Of a stretch of 64,000 bases of DNA, positions 9,781 through 17,641 are shown one piece after another. Within the stretch, counting starts at the first letter, position 1, and each line of letters begins with the position of its first letter. The position numbers and the translations under genes are program-made. The notes under the pieces are model-generated. The model was given only the letters and a program-made list of their open reading frames with translations. It had not been told where the DNA came from and did no database searches. This DNA comes from Mixta tenebrionis. Its GTDB lineage: Bacteria; Pseudomonadota; Gammaproteobacteria; Enterobacterales; Enterobacteriaceae. The DNA is taken from the NCBI RefSeq assembly GCF_006517625.1, contig NZ_VHQI01000002.1, positions 111,778-175,777 on the forward strand, read 5' to 3'.

Positions 9781-9804
9781 CTGGATGGTTACCGGAGTGG
9801 GCGG

Positions 9805-10278
9805 TTACTCCGCTTTACGCAGATAGTGGATAACCTGGTTACTGCTGCCGCGCCAGACCAGCCTGGCATCTTTAAGCGCCTGAATAAATTTGCCGTCCAC
9901 CAGCACGTCCAGCTCCGCGACCACCTTACGCTGCGCTGCGCTTAGCTCCGCCAGCGTATAGCCGGTCCACAGCCAGATATCCTTACCGGGACAGGCGCGG
10001 CGCACGCGGCGCACCAGGCGCAGCACGTCCGGCACGTTGGCCGGATGCAGCGGATCGCCGCCGGAAAGCGACAGCCCCTGGCGCGGAATGCGGCGATCGT
10101 TCAGATCGTTAATCAACTGCTCTTCTATCTCGATGGTAAAAGGCACGCCGGAATTGAGTCGCCAGGTGCGCTGGTTATAGCAACCGGGACATTCATGTTC
10201 GCAGCCCGCCACAAACAGCGTACAGCGGGTGCCGGGGCCGTTTACCACATCGACCGGATAGTACTGGTGGATATTCAC
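9805..10278 (-). CDS. nrdG: Anaerobic ribonucleotide reductase activase
   Basis: A 157-aa radical-SAM protein that generates the glycyl radical on NrdD. The cluster motif CEHECPGC is at about residues 26-33, and GGDPLHP follows as the SAM-binding segment. The ATG overlaps the nrdD stop by four bases, so the activase is translationally coupled to its partner. Confidence 0.98.
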   Translation of the reverse strand: MNIHQYYPVDVVNGPGTRCTLFVAGCEHECPGCYNQRTWRLNSGVPFTIEIEEQLINDLNDRRIPRQGLSLSGGDPLHPANVPDVLRLVRRVRRACPGKDIWLWTGYTLAELSAAQRKVVAELDVLVDGKFIQALKDARLVWRGSSNQVIHYLRKAE

Positions 10279-12395
10279 AGATGCTTAACCCGCCGCTTCA
10301 CTTCTTCCTGCTTCCCGGCGTTGAACGGGCGCGCGTCCGGACTGCCCAGGTAGCCGCAGACGCGGCGCGTCACTGAAACCCTGGCCGGATCGTGGTTGCC
10401 GCAGGCCGGGCAGGTAAAGCCTTTGCTGGTGCAGTCAAACTCGCCGGTAAAGCCGCAGTCGTAGCACTCATCAATCGGCGTATTGGTGCCGTAATAGGGC
10501 ACGCGGTCGTAGCTGTAATCCCAGACATCTTCCAGCGCCTTCAGGTTGTGCTGTAAGTTAGGATACTCGCCGTAACAGATAAAGCCGCCGTTGGCGATAG
10601 CTGGATAGACCGCTTCGAAATCAAGCTTATCGTAAGGATTAACCTTCTTCTCCACGTCGAGGTGGAAGCTGTTGGTGTAATAACCTTTGTCGGTTACGCC
10701 TTTCACCTGGCCGAATTCGGCGGCGTCCAGGCGGCAGAAGCGATCGCAAAGATTTTCGCTCGGCGTGCTGTAGAGGCTGAAGCCGTAGCCGGTTTCCTCT
10801 TTCCATTCGTCCACGGCGGCGCGCAGGCGGGATACGATCGCTATCGCTTTGGCGCGCAGCGCTTCATCATCATACACATGAGTCTCGCCGCCGCTCAGGG
10901 CGTTGATAGTTTCATGCAGGCCGATATAGCCGAGAGAGATCGAGGCGCGCCCGTGCTTGAAGATTTCCGCCACGTTATCGTCCGCGTTAAGCCGCACGCC
11001 GCAGGCGCCTTCCATGTAGAGAATCGGCGCCACGCGCGCTTTGGTATGCTCAAGGCGGGCGATGCGCGTCATCAGCGCTTTTTTGGCGATAGCCAAACGC
11101 TCATCCAGCAGCTGCCAGAAGCGGGTTTCATCGCCTCTTGCCTCCAGCGCGATGCGCGGCAGGTTAAGGCTGATTACGCCGAGGTTATTGCGGCCATCGT
11201 GCACCTGCTCGCCGTTCTCTTCCCAGACGCCGAGGAAGCTGCGGCAGCCCATCGGCGTTTTAAAAGAGCCGGTAACGCTAACCACGCGGTCATAGTTGAG
11301 GATATCGGGATACATCCGCTTGCTGGCGCACTCCAGAGCCAGCTGCTTAATATCGTAATTGACGTCGCCGGGACGGCGGTTCAGCCCTTCGCGGATAGCG
11401 AACACCAGTTTAGGGAACACGGCGGTTTTACGGTTTTTCCCCAGCCCGGCGATGCGGTTGCGCAGGATCGACTGCTGGATCAGGCGAGCCGCCCAGCTGG
11501 TGCCGAGGCCGAAGCCGAAGGTAACGAACGGCGTCTGGCCGTTAGCGGTATGCAGCGTGTTGACCTCATACTCCAGCGACTGGAAGGCGTCGAAACACTC
11601 TTTCTCGGTACGTTCGCGCGCGTAGCGTTCATCTTCGGCAATCTGCCATTCACGCGCTACCGCCAGATGTTTGCGATAGCTGGCCTCGACAAAAGGCGCG
11701 AGGATTTCGTCAATGCGGTTGATGGTGGTGCCGCCATAAATATGGCTGGCAACCTGGGCGATAATCTGCGCCGTTACGGCGGTCGCGGTGGCGATCGATT
11801 TCGGCGGCTCAATCTCGGCGTTGCCCATTTTAAAGCCGTTGGTCAGCATGCCTTTCAGATCGATCAGCATGCAGTTAAACATCGGGAAGAAGGGGGCGTA
11901 ATCGAGATCGTGGTAATGGATCTCCCCGCGCTGGTGGGCGCGCACCACATCGCGCGGCAGCATATGCTGTTGCGCATAGTGTTTAGCGACGATGCCCGCC
12001 AGCAAGTCGCGTTGGGTGGGGATGACCTTGCTGTCTTTGTTGGCGTTCTCATGCAGCAGCGCCGGATCGCTTTGCTCGACCAGACCGCGAATCGCCTTGC
12101 TCAGCTTGCCGCGCTGTTCACGCGCCAGATCGCGATCGTGCCGGTATTCAATATACTGACGCGCCAGCTGCGGATAGCGGCCCGCCATCAGCAGATCTTC
12201 CACCGCCTGTTGGATCTCATGGATATCAACCCGATCGCGACTGCACATCTTTTCGCTAACCTGCTGTGCGATGTCGGCACAGTAGGCGTCATCTTCAATC
12301 CGGGCGGCGCGGGCCGCAGCGCGAATCGCCTCGGCGATACGCTGTTGATCAAAGGCTACCTGACAGCCGTCTCGTTTTATTACCGTCGTTGTCAC
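10275..12395 (-). CDS. nrdD: Anaerobic ribonucleoside-triphosphate reductase
   Basis: The large glycyl-radical enzyme reduces ribonucleoside triphosphates to deoxy forms without oxygen. I choose the GTG at 12395: AAGGAG is 7-8 bases upstream, the N-terminus MTTTVIKRDG aligns with E. coli, and the glycyl radical residue in RVCGYLG then falls at Gly681, as in E. coli. The length is 706 aa. An upstream TTG would add 7 residues. The ATP-cone, active-site cysteines and the C-terminal CxxC zinc pairs (ECYDCG and CPACG) are visible. Expression is probably controlled by NrdR boxes just upstream. Confidence 0.97.
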   Translation of the reverse strand: MTTTVIKRDGCQVAFDQQRIAEAIRAAARAARIEDDAYCADIAQQVSEKMCSRDRVDIHEIQQAVEDLLMAGRYPQLARQYIEYRHDRDLAREQRGKLSKAIRGLVEQSDPALLHENANKDSKVIPTQRDLLAGIVAKHYAQQHMLPRDVVRAHQRGEIHYHDLDYAPFFPMFNCMLIDLKGMLTNGFKMGNAEIEPPKSIATATAVTAQIIAQVASHIYGGTTINRIDEILAPFVEASYRKHLAVAREWQIAEDERYARERTEKECFDAFQSLEYEVNTLHTANGQTPFVTFGFGLGTSWAARLIQQSILRNRIAGLGKNRKTAVFPKLVFAIREGLNRRPGDVNYDIKQLALECASKRMYPDILNYDRVVSVTGSFKTPMGCRSFLGVWEENGEQVHDGRNNLGVISLNLPRIALEARGDETRFWQLLDERLAIAKKALMTRIARLEHTKARVAPILYMEGACGVRLNADDNVAEIFKHGRASISLGYIGLHETINALSGGETHVYDDEALRAKAIAIVSRLRAAVDEWKEETGYGFSLYSTPSENLCDRFCRLDAAEFGQVKGVTDKGYYTNSFHLDVEKKVNPYDKLDFEAVYPAIANGGFICYGEYPNLQHNLKALEDVWDYSYDRVPYYGTNTPIDECYDCGFTGEFDCTSKGFTCPACGNHDPARVSVTRRVCGYLGSPDARPFNAGKQEEVKRRVKHL

Positions 12396-12416
12396 CACCG
12401 ATCTCCTTCGACGCAA

Positions 12417-12464
12417 TTACTATATGTTGGATAGGTGGTGAATAGTAAACGCTATATATGGTGT
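12417..12464 (-). promoter_or_regulatory. Tandem NrdR boxes upstream of nrdD
   Basis: Two copies resembling the NrdR core CWATATATWG are CTATATGTTG (from 12420) and CTATATATGG (from 12452). Each matches 9 of 10 positions, and they lie 32 bases apart, about three helical turns, which is the usual NrdR arrangement. They sit 25-70 bases before the nrdD start. NrdR binding is inferred from the pattern. Confidence 0.75.
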
Positions 12465-12610
12465 TTTCGCCTTATTTAACCGTGCTTTTTTTGACGCAGG
12501 ACAAAGATCGCCGATGGCGGTTGAAAACTTAAACGGTAATCACAGAAAAGGATTACCCTCGCCGCTTTTGATTAAAAAATAAACGGCGACGCGGGTTGCC
12601 GGAGAGAAAT

Positions 12611-13732
12611 TCAGCGGGCGCTGGCGGCTGGCGCGCTGAGCAGATCGAGCGTCATCAACAGCCCGTAGCGCGCCAGCAACGGATCCTCCGGCAGCGCCAG
12701 CAGGATATCGGCGAGGGCCGCCAGCGGATGCGTGGCGCAGGCCAGTACCACCAGCGGAACATTACGGCTGCGGGCCAGCAGCGCCGCGTTGCGTAAGCTG
12801 GCATCCGATTCGCTCAGAGAGATAATCAACAGCGCCTGATCTGCGCTAAGCATCGCGGCGTTAATGCCGATTAAATGGGCTTCCTGACTGAGCGTGCTGG
12901 TAACGCCCTGCGCCATCAGCTGCTGCTGCACCTGAAGGCCATATATCGTCTCGCTGCCGCCAGCGGTGAAAATAGTGACGTTGCGCGCCTGACGCAGCAG
13001 CTGAGCCGCTTCGGCATAGTTTGAAGGGGGAGTTTGCTGCAGCTGCTGTTGCAGAACCTGCTGAACCTCCGCCAGCCGCCGTTCGCCGGCGGAAAGCGGC
13101 GCGGCGCCGGGCGCCATATAGCGCGAATGGCTGGCGGAAGCCTGCGCCAGCTTCATGCGCAGCTCGCGTATATCTTCGCAGCCGACTGATTTAGCGAAGC
13201 GGGTAATGGTGGCCGGGCTGACGCCGGCGTGGCTGGCCAGCTGGTCGATGGTCGCCGAGGCGGCAAAGCTGACGTTTGCCAGCACCGCGCGCGCCACGCG
13301 CGCTTCCTGCTGGCTCAGCTCATTGAGCCGCTTACCGATTTGAAACAGGATATCGTCAAAATCTTCGCGTCCGATAGAGCGGGCGAAGCGCTTCACGGTA
13401 TCGGCGCTGACGCCCGCGCTGGCCGCCAGCTTCTCCAGCGAAGCGGTGCCGGCGTAATCAACGTCGCCGGCGATGGCCGGCTGTACCCGATGCGTCTCCG
13501 GGCTGTGGTGCTGAAGTGCGCGCAGCTGCTGCACAAAATCGTCTATATCGCGACAACCTACGGAACGGGCAAAGGCGGAGAGGGTATCGGCGCTGACGCC
13601 CGCCTGCTGCGCCAGCTGTTCGAGCGTAGCGCTGCAGGAAAATTGCAGGTTCTCCAGCACGAAGCGCGCCACGCGTGATTGTTGCTGAGGCAGCCCTTGC
13701 AGGCTGTTCTCCAGTTGCCACACCAGATCCAT
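12611..13732 (-). CDS. RpiR/MurR-type regulator with three tandem HTH units
   Basis: A 373-aa transcription factor. Three RpiR-type helix-turn-helix repeats lie at about residues 35-69, 97-131 and 159-193. Each has an AGVSxxTxxxFARSxG core, repeating every 62-63 residues; ordinary RpiR proteins have one. A C-terminal SIS sugar-phosphate-binding domain spans about 243-370 (FTAGGSETIYG at 255-265). It is divergent from the PTS operon and probably its regulator, with a phosphorylated sugar as inducer (inference). It may bind the two operators at 13785 and 13911. A GGAG-type site is 11 bases before the ATG. Confidence 0.88.
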   Translation of the reverse strand: MDLVWQLENSLQGLPQQQSRVARFVLENLQFSCSATLEQLAQQAGVSADTLSAFARSVGCRDIDDFVQQLRALQHHSPETHRVQPAIAGDVDYAGTASLEKLAASAGVSADTVKRFARSIGREDFDDILFQIGKRLNELSQQEARVARAVLANVSFAASATIDQLASHAGVSPATITRFAKSVGCEDIRELRMKLAQASASHSRYMAPGAAPLSAGERRLAEVQQVLQQQLQQTPPSNYAEAAQLLRQARNVTIFTAGGSETIYGLQVQQQLMAQGVTSTLSQEAHLIGINAAMLSADQALLIISLSESDASLRNAALLARSRNVPLVVLACATHPLAALADILLALPEDPLLARYGLLMTLDLLSAPAASAR

Positions 13733-13784
13733 AGGGGAAGAAACTCCTGTTGTGCTGTATTAACGATCTTAGCAGCATAGCGTT

Positions 13785-13801
13785 ATGAAAATTATTTTCA
13801 T
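13785..13801. promoter_or_regulatory. Candidate operator, copy 1
   Basis: ATGAAAATTATTTTCAT is a 17-bp near-perfect palindrome, followed by TAAGAATTTTTCAT. It lies 53 bases before the regulator start and would overlap its -35 region. RpiR-family operators are often TGAAA/TTTCA palindromes; binding is inference. Confidence 0.7.
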
Positions 13802-13910
13802 TAAGAATTTTTCATCAGCTATACCTGGTATGTTATCTCTTTGATTTTACTGTAATTTAATTTTATGAATAAGAACGACTGGCAGGATAAACGCTACCTC
13901 GATCACAGCT

Positions 13911-13927
13911 ATGAAAATTATTTTCAT
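13911..13927. promoter_or_regulatory. Candidate operator, copy 2
   Basis: An exact second copy of the 17-bp palindrome, again followed by a nearly identical AAGAATTTTTAT stretch. It lies 126 bases (about 12 helical turns) from copy 1 and about 130 bases before the PTS EIIB gene. Looping between the two is possible. Confidence 0.7.
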
Positions 13928-14059
13928 AAGAATTTTTATTAAATTCTTTAATAATCATCAGGTTGAAATTTTCAGCATACAAAACCTGCGGCGCGGGGTA
14001 TTTACAGCGCTGGCGCTCTCTGGCTTATATTTGAGCACACCTTAAAGGGAGGAAACGCT

Positions 14060-14365
14060 ATGCATATTGTTCTTTGCTGTGCTGCGGGTATGTCTACCAG
14101 CATGCTGGTGGCCAGAATGAAAGCGGAAGCGGAAAAACGGCAGCTGACGGTGCGGATTGATGCCGTACCGGTTGCCGAGTTTGACAGCATCATCGACGAT
14201 GCCGACGTTATTTTACTGGGGCCGCAGGTGCAGTATGAGGCTGCGCGCCTGAGCGAGCTGGCCGCGCCGCTCGGCAAGCCGGTTGCGGTAATCGATATGA
14301 TGGATTACGGCACCATGCGCGGCGATAAGGTGCTGGATAAAGCGCTGGCGCTGCTACCGTCCTGA
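14060..14365 (+). CDS. PTS lactose/cellobiose-type EIIB component
   Basis: A 101-aa EIIB of the lactose/chitobiose PTS family. The phosphorylated cysteine is Cys7 in CCAAGMSTS. It passes phosphate from EIIA to the sugar during uptake through EIIC. GGGAGG lies 8 bases before the ATG. First gene of a four-gene operon with EIIA, a GH4 glycosidase and EIIC, so the substrate is probably a beta-linked disaccharide such as cellobiose or chitobiose; the exact sugar cannot be told. Confidence 0.93.
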   Translation: MHIVLCCAAGMSTSMLVARMKAEAEKRQLTVRIDAVPVAEFDSIIDDADVILLGPQVQYEAARLSELAAPLGKPVAVIDMMDYGTMRGDKVLDKALALLPS

Positions 14366-14464
14366 TGAGTCCGGCGCTCCGCCGGTAAATTGCTTAACCA
14401 GTGAAGCAAACGCGCCTTAACGGCGCGGGGCTTCCTGCATGCCAGTTTCAGCATGGAGATAAAG

Positions 14465-14791
14465 ATGGAGCAGGAAAATATCATTATGGAACTGCTGGTT
14501 CACGCCGGCAGCGCGCGCAGCCATGCGCTTTCCGCCTTACGCCAGGCGCGGGCGGGGGATTTCGCCGCGGCGGAACAGGCGCAGCAGGCCGCCCGCGCGG
14601 CGGTCAGCGAGGCGCATCGTATACAAACCACGCTAATCGGTATGGATGAGGGCAGCGGTAAGCTGACGATGACGCTGATCCTGGCGCACGCGCAGGATCA
14701 CCTGATGAACGCCATGCTCATCCAGGATCTGAGCGCTGACCTGATCGAGCTGTACCGTCGTTTACCTACTTCAGGAGAGCAGCATGCTTAA
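14465..14791 (+). CDS. PTS lactose/cellobiose-type EIIA component
   Basis: A 108-aa EIIA of the lactose/chitobiose family. The phospho-acceptor is the first His of HAQDHLM (His75, with the metal-binding Asp78). The start at 14465 is chosen because GGAG is 6 bases upstream and it gives the usual MEQENIIMELL start; an in-frame ATG 12 bases earlier lacks a site. It overlaps the next gene by 8 bases. Confidence 0.92.
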   Translation: MEQENIIMELLVHAGSARSHALSALRQARAGDFAAAEQAQQAARAAVSEAHRIQTTLIGMDEGSGKLTMTLILAHAQDHLMNAMLIQDLSADLIELYRRLPTSGEQHA

Positions 14792-16085
14792 AATTGCGGT
14801 TATTGGCGGCGGCAGCAGCTACACGCCGGAGCTGATGGAAGGCATTATCCGTCATTATCAGCAGCTGCCGGTTACGGAGCTGGCGCTGGTGGATGTCGAA
14901 ACGGGGCGCGAGAAGGTGGAAATTATCGCCGCGCTGACGCGGCGTATGCTGAAGCGCAACGGCCTGGAGCAGGTGAAAGTCAGCGTGCATTTCGCGCTGG
15001 AGGGCGCCGTGCAGGGCGCCGCCTTTGTGCTGACCCAGCTACGCGTCGGCCAGCTGGCGGCGCGGGCGGCGGATGAGCGTCTCGGCCTGAAATATCAGAT
15101 GCTGGGGCAGGAGACTACCGGCGTCGGCGGCTTCGCCAAAGCGTTACGTACCATTCCGGTATTGCTGGAGGTGGCGAAGTGCGTGGAGGCGCTGGCGCCT
15201 GATGCCTTTATCATCAACTTCACTAACCCCGCCGGTATGGTAACCGAAGCGGTGTCTCGCTACAGCAGGGCAAAAATTATCGGCCTGTGCAACGTGCCGG
15301 TCACTATGCATCACATGATCGCCGATATGCTGAAAGCGCCGCATGAGCAGATCAAGCTGCGCTTCGCCGGGCTGAATCATATGGTCTGGGTGCATCAGGT
15401 GATGCAGCAGGGCAAAGACGTTACCGGCAAGGTTATCGATATGCTGTGCGCCGGCCATGCGCTGTCGATGAACAATATTCAGGAAGTGCCCTGGCCCGCC
15501 AGTTTCCTGCGCGCGCTGCAGGCGATCCCCTGTCCCTATCATCGTTATTTCTGGCAAACGCGCGCCATGCTGACGGAGGAGATCGAGGCGGCGAAAAACG
15601 CGGGCACCCGCGCCGAGCAGGTGATGAAGGTAGAGACGGAGCTGTTTCAGCTGTATGCCGATCCGCAGCTCGATCGTAAGCCGGAACAGCTTAATTTCCG
15701 CGGCGGAGCGTTCTACTCCGAAGTGGCGGTTAATCTCATCCGCAGCATCCACACCAACAGCGGCGAGGAGATGGTGGTTAACTGCCGCAACAACGGCGCT
15801 ATCCAGGGGCTGCCCGACGACGCGGTGGTGGAAACCAACTGCCTGATCGACGCGCAGGGCGCGCATCCGCTCGCCTTTGGCCGCTTGCCGCCCGCGATGA
15901 ACGGTCTGACGCAGCAGGTAAAAGATTTTGAGCGCCTGACGATTGAAGCGGCGGTACATGGCGATCGCGACAGCGCGCTGCTGGCGCTGGTCACTAACCC
16001 GCTGATCGGCGATTTAAGCACCGCAGAGGCGCTGCTGGCGGAAGTGCTGGCAATCAATAAGGCCTGGCTGCCGCAGTTTCAGTAA
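14784..16085 (+). CDS. GH4 6-phospho-glycosidase (6-phospho-beta-glucosidase type)
   Basis: A 433-aa NAD+- and metal-dependent family 4 glycoside hydrolase that cleaves the phosphorylated disaccharide delivered by the PTS. Visible are the dinucleotide motif [10 protein letters not shown] (8-17), QETTGVGG (109-116), NFTNPAG (145-151), and metal-ligand Cys169 in LCNVP and His199 in GLNH. It resembles ChbF/LicH-type enzymes. AGGAGAG before the ATG lies inside the EIIA gene, consistent with coupling. Confidence 0.93.
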   Translation: MLKIAVIGGGSSYTPELMEGIIRHYQQLPVTELALVDVETGREKVEIIAALTRRMLKRNGLEQVKVSVHFALEGAVQGAAFVLTQLRVGQLAARAADERLGLKYQMLGQETTGVGGFAKALRTIPVLLEVAKCVEALAPDAFIINFTNPAGMVTEAVSRYSRAKIIGLCNVPVTMHHMIADMLKAPHEQIKLRFAGLNHMVWVHQVMQQGKDVTGKVIDMLCAGHALSMNNIQEVPWPASFLRALQAIPCPYHRYFWQTRAMLTEEIEAAKNAGTRAEQVMKVETELFQLYADPQLDRKPEQLNFRGGAFYSEVAVNLIRSIHTNSGEEMVVNCRNNGAIQGLPDDAVVETNCLIDAQGAHPLAFGRLPPAMNGLTQQVKDFERLTIEAAVHGDRDSALLALVTNPLIGDLSTAEALLAEVLAINKAWLPQFQ

Positions 16086-16129
16086 GCGCGCGCTGGCAAC
16101 CATCATCTCGTAACACGAGAGGGAAAACT

Positions 16130-17503
16130 ATGAATGGCAAAAGATCGTTGATAGAGCGTTACGTCATGCCCGCCGCGTTGAAGATTGCCGGGCAAAAGCA
16201 CGTGCTTTCCGTTCGTGACGGCATCATTTTAAACATGCCGTTTATGCTGATTGGCTCCTTCTTTTTAATTTTCGCCTACCTGCCGATCCCCGCCTGGGCG
16301 CAGATGATGGCGGGGCTGTTTGGCGATGCCTGGCGCGATAAGCTGCTTTATCCGGTAAAGGCCACCTACGATATTATGGCCATTATCTCCAGCTTCGGCA
16401 TCGCCTATCGGCTGGCGGAAAAATACCGCACGCTCGATCCGCTGACCAGCGGCGCGCTGGCGCTGGTGGCGTTTATGATGACCATCCCGCAGCATACGCT
16501 GTTCGCCCCGGTAGAGGGCGCCGCGCAGAAAATCGTCGATGGCGTAATCCCGGTGAATCTGGTTGGCAGCCAGGGGCTGTTCGTCGCCATCGTGATCTCG
16601 CTGCTGTCGACGGAGATTTATCGTTTCGTGAGCGCGCGCAATCTGGTGATCCGTATGCCGGAGGGCGTACCGCCCGCGGTGGCGAAATCTTTCCTGGCGC
16701 TGATCCCCGGCTTCTGCGTGCTGGCCTTTGTGCTGCTGCTGCGTCTGGCGGTAGAGGCATCGCCTTTTGGCGATATCAACACCATGATCAGCACCATTAT
16801 CGGTATTCCGATGCATCACGTTGGCGGAACGCTGCCGGGGATGATCTTCTCGGTAATTCTGATTGGCGTGCTCTGGACGCTGGGCCTGCATGGCGATGCT
16901 ATCGTGCTGGTATTTATCCAGCCGGTGTGGCTGGCGAATATGACGGAAAACTTTGCCGCCTTTCAGCATAATCAGCCGGTGCCGCACATTATTACGCAGC
17001 AGTTTTACGATCTGTGGATTGCGCCAGGCGGAACCGGCGCGCTGCTGGGGCTGGTTATCTTTATGCTGTTACGCAGCCGCAGCGTGCAGATGAAACAGCT
17101 GGGAAAAATCGCCGCGCCGGGCGCGCTATTCAATATCAGCGAGCCGCTGGTGTTTGGCATTCCGCTGGTGATGAACCCCTGGTTTTTCCTGCCGTTTATC
17201 CTGACGCCGGTGGTGCTGGTGCTGGTCACCTGGAGCGCGATGTCGCTGGGATTAGTGGCGCCGCCCGCCGGGATTGCGCTGCCGTTTACCACGCCGATTT
17301 TCTTCAGCGGCTATCTCGCCACCGGCGGACATATTTCCGGCACCGTGATGCAGGCGATTAACCTCGGCATTTCGCTGGTTATTTACTACCCCTTCTTCCG
17401 CGCCTGGGATAAGCAAAAATGGCGCGAAGAGCAGGCGGCGGCAAGCGTGGCGGCGCAAAAGCGCGCGGCGGAGACGGTAATGGCGGAGGGAAGCCAGGCG
17501 TAG
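16130..17503 (+). CDS. PTS lactose/cellobiose-type EIIC permease
   Basis: A 457-aa polytopic inner-membrane EIIC of the cellobiose/lactose family. Many hydrophobic segments are visible, starting with a helix around residues 33-55. The conserved substrate-site region is FNISEPLVFGIPLVMNP near residue 340. The C-terminal tail is Ala-rich and charged. Last gene of the operon, followed by a strong hairpin. Confidence 0.93.
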   Translation: MNGKRSLIERYVMPAALKIAGQKHVLSVRDGIILNMPFMLIGSFFLIFAYLPIPAWAQMMAGLFGDAWRDKLLYPVKATYDIMAIISSFGIAYRLAEKYRTLDPLTSGALALVAFMMTIPQHTLFAPVEGAAQKIVDGVIPVNLVGSQGLFVAIVISLLSTEIYRFVSARNLVIRMPEGVPPAVAKSFLALIPGFCVLAFVLLLRLAVEASPFGDINTMISTIIGIPMHHVGGTLPGMIFSVILIGVLWTLGLHGDAIVLVFIQPVWLANMTENFAAFQHNQPVPHIITQQFYDLWIAPGGTGALLGLVIFMLLRSRSVQMKQLGKIAAPGALFNISEPLVFGIPLVMNPWFFLPFILTPVVLVLVTWSAMSLGLVAPPAGIALPFTTPIFFSGYLATGGHISGTVMQAINLGISLVIYYPFFRAWDKQKWREEQAAASVAAQKRAAETVMAEGSQA

Positions 17504-17531
17504 CCGGCGGCAGGTTACCTTCATCCTTAAC

Positions 17532-17566
17532 GGCGGCGCGCGGCAAAAGGCGCGCCGCCTTGTTTA
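17532..17566 (+). terminator. Terminator of the PTS operon
   Basis: A perfect 10-bp stem GGCGGCGCGC/GCGCGCCGCC with an 8-nt loop, followed by TTGTTT, 28 bases after the EIIC stop. Confidence 0.8.
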
Positions 17567-17641
17567 GCCCGGCAGTTTCTCTATTGATGCCGCCAGGGGT
17601 TTCCAGCGGCGCGTAGCCGTTCTTCCGTCGCCTTGTTTAAC

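Noticed and set aside
10662..12434. 590-codon open frame antisense to nrdD
   Set aside because: Shadow of the strongly conserved nrdD coding frame; the nrdD reading frame is unambiguous (Gly681, zinc cysteines).
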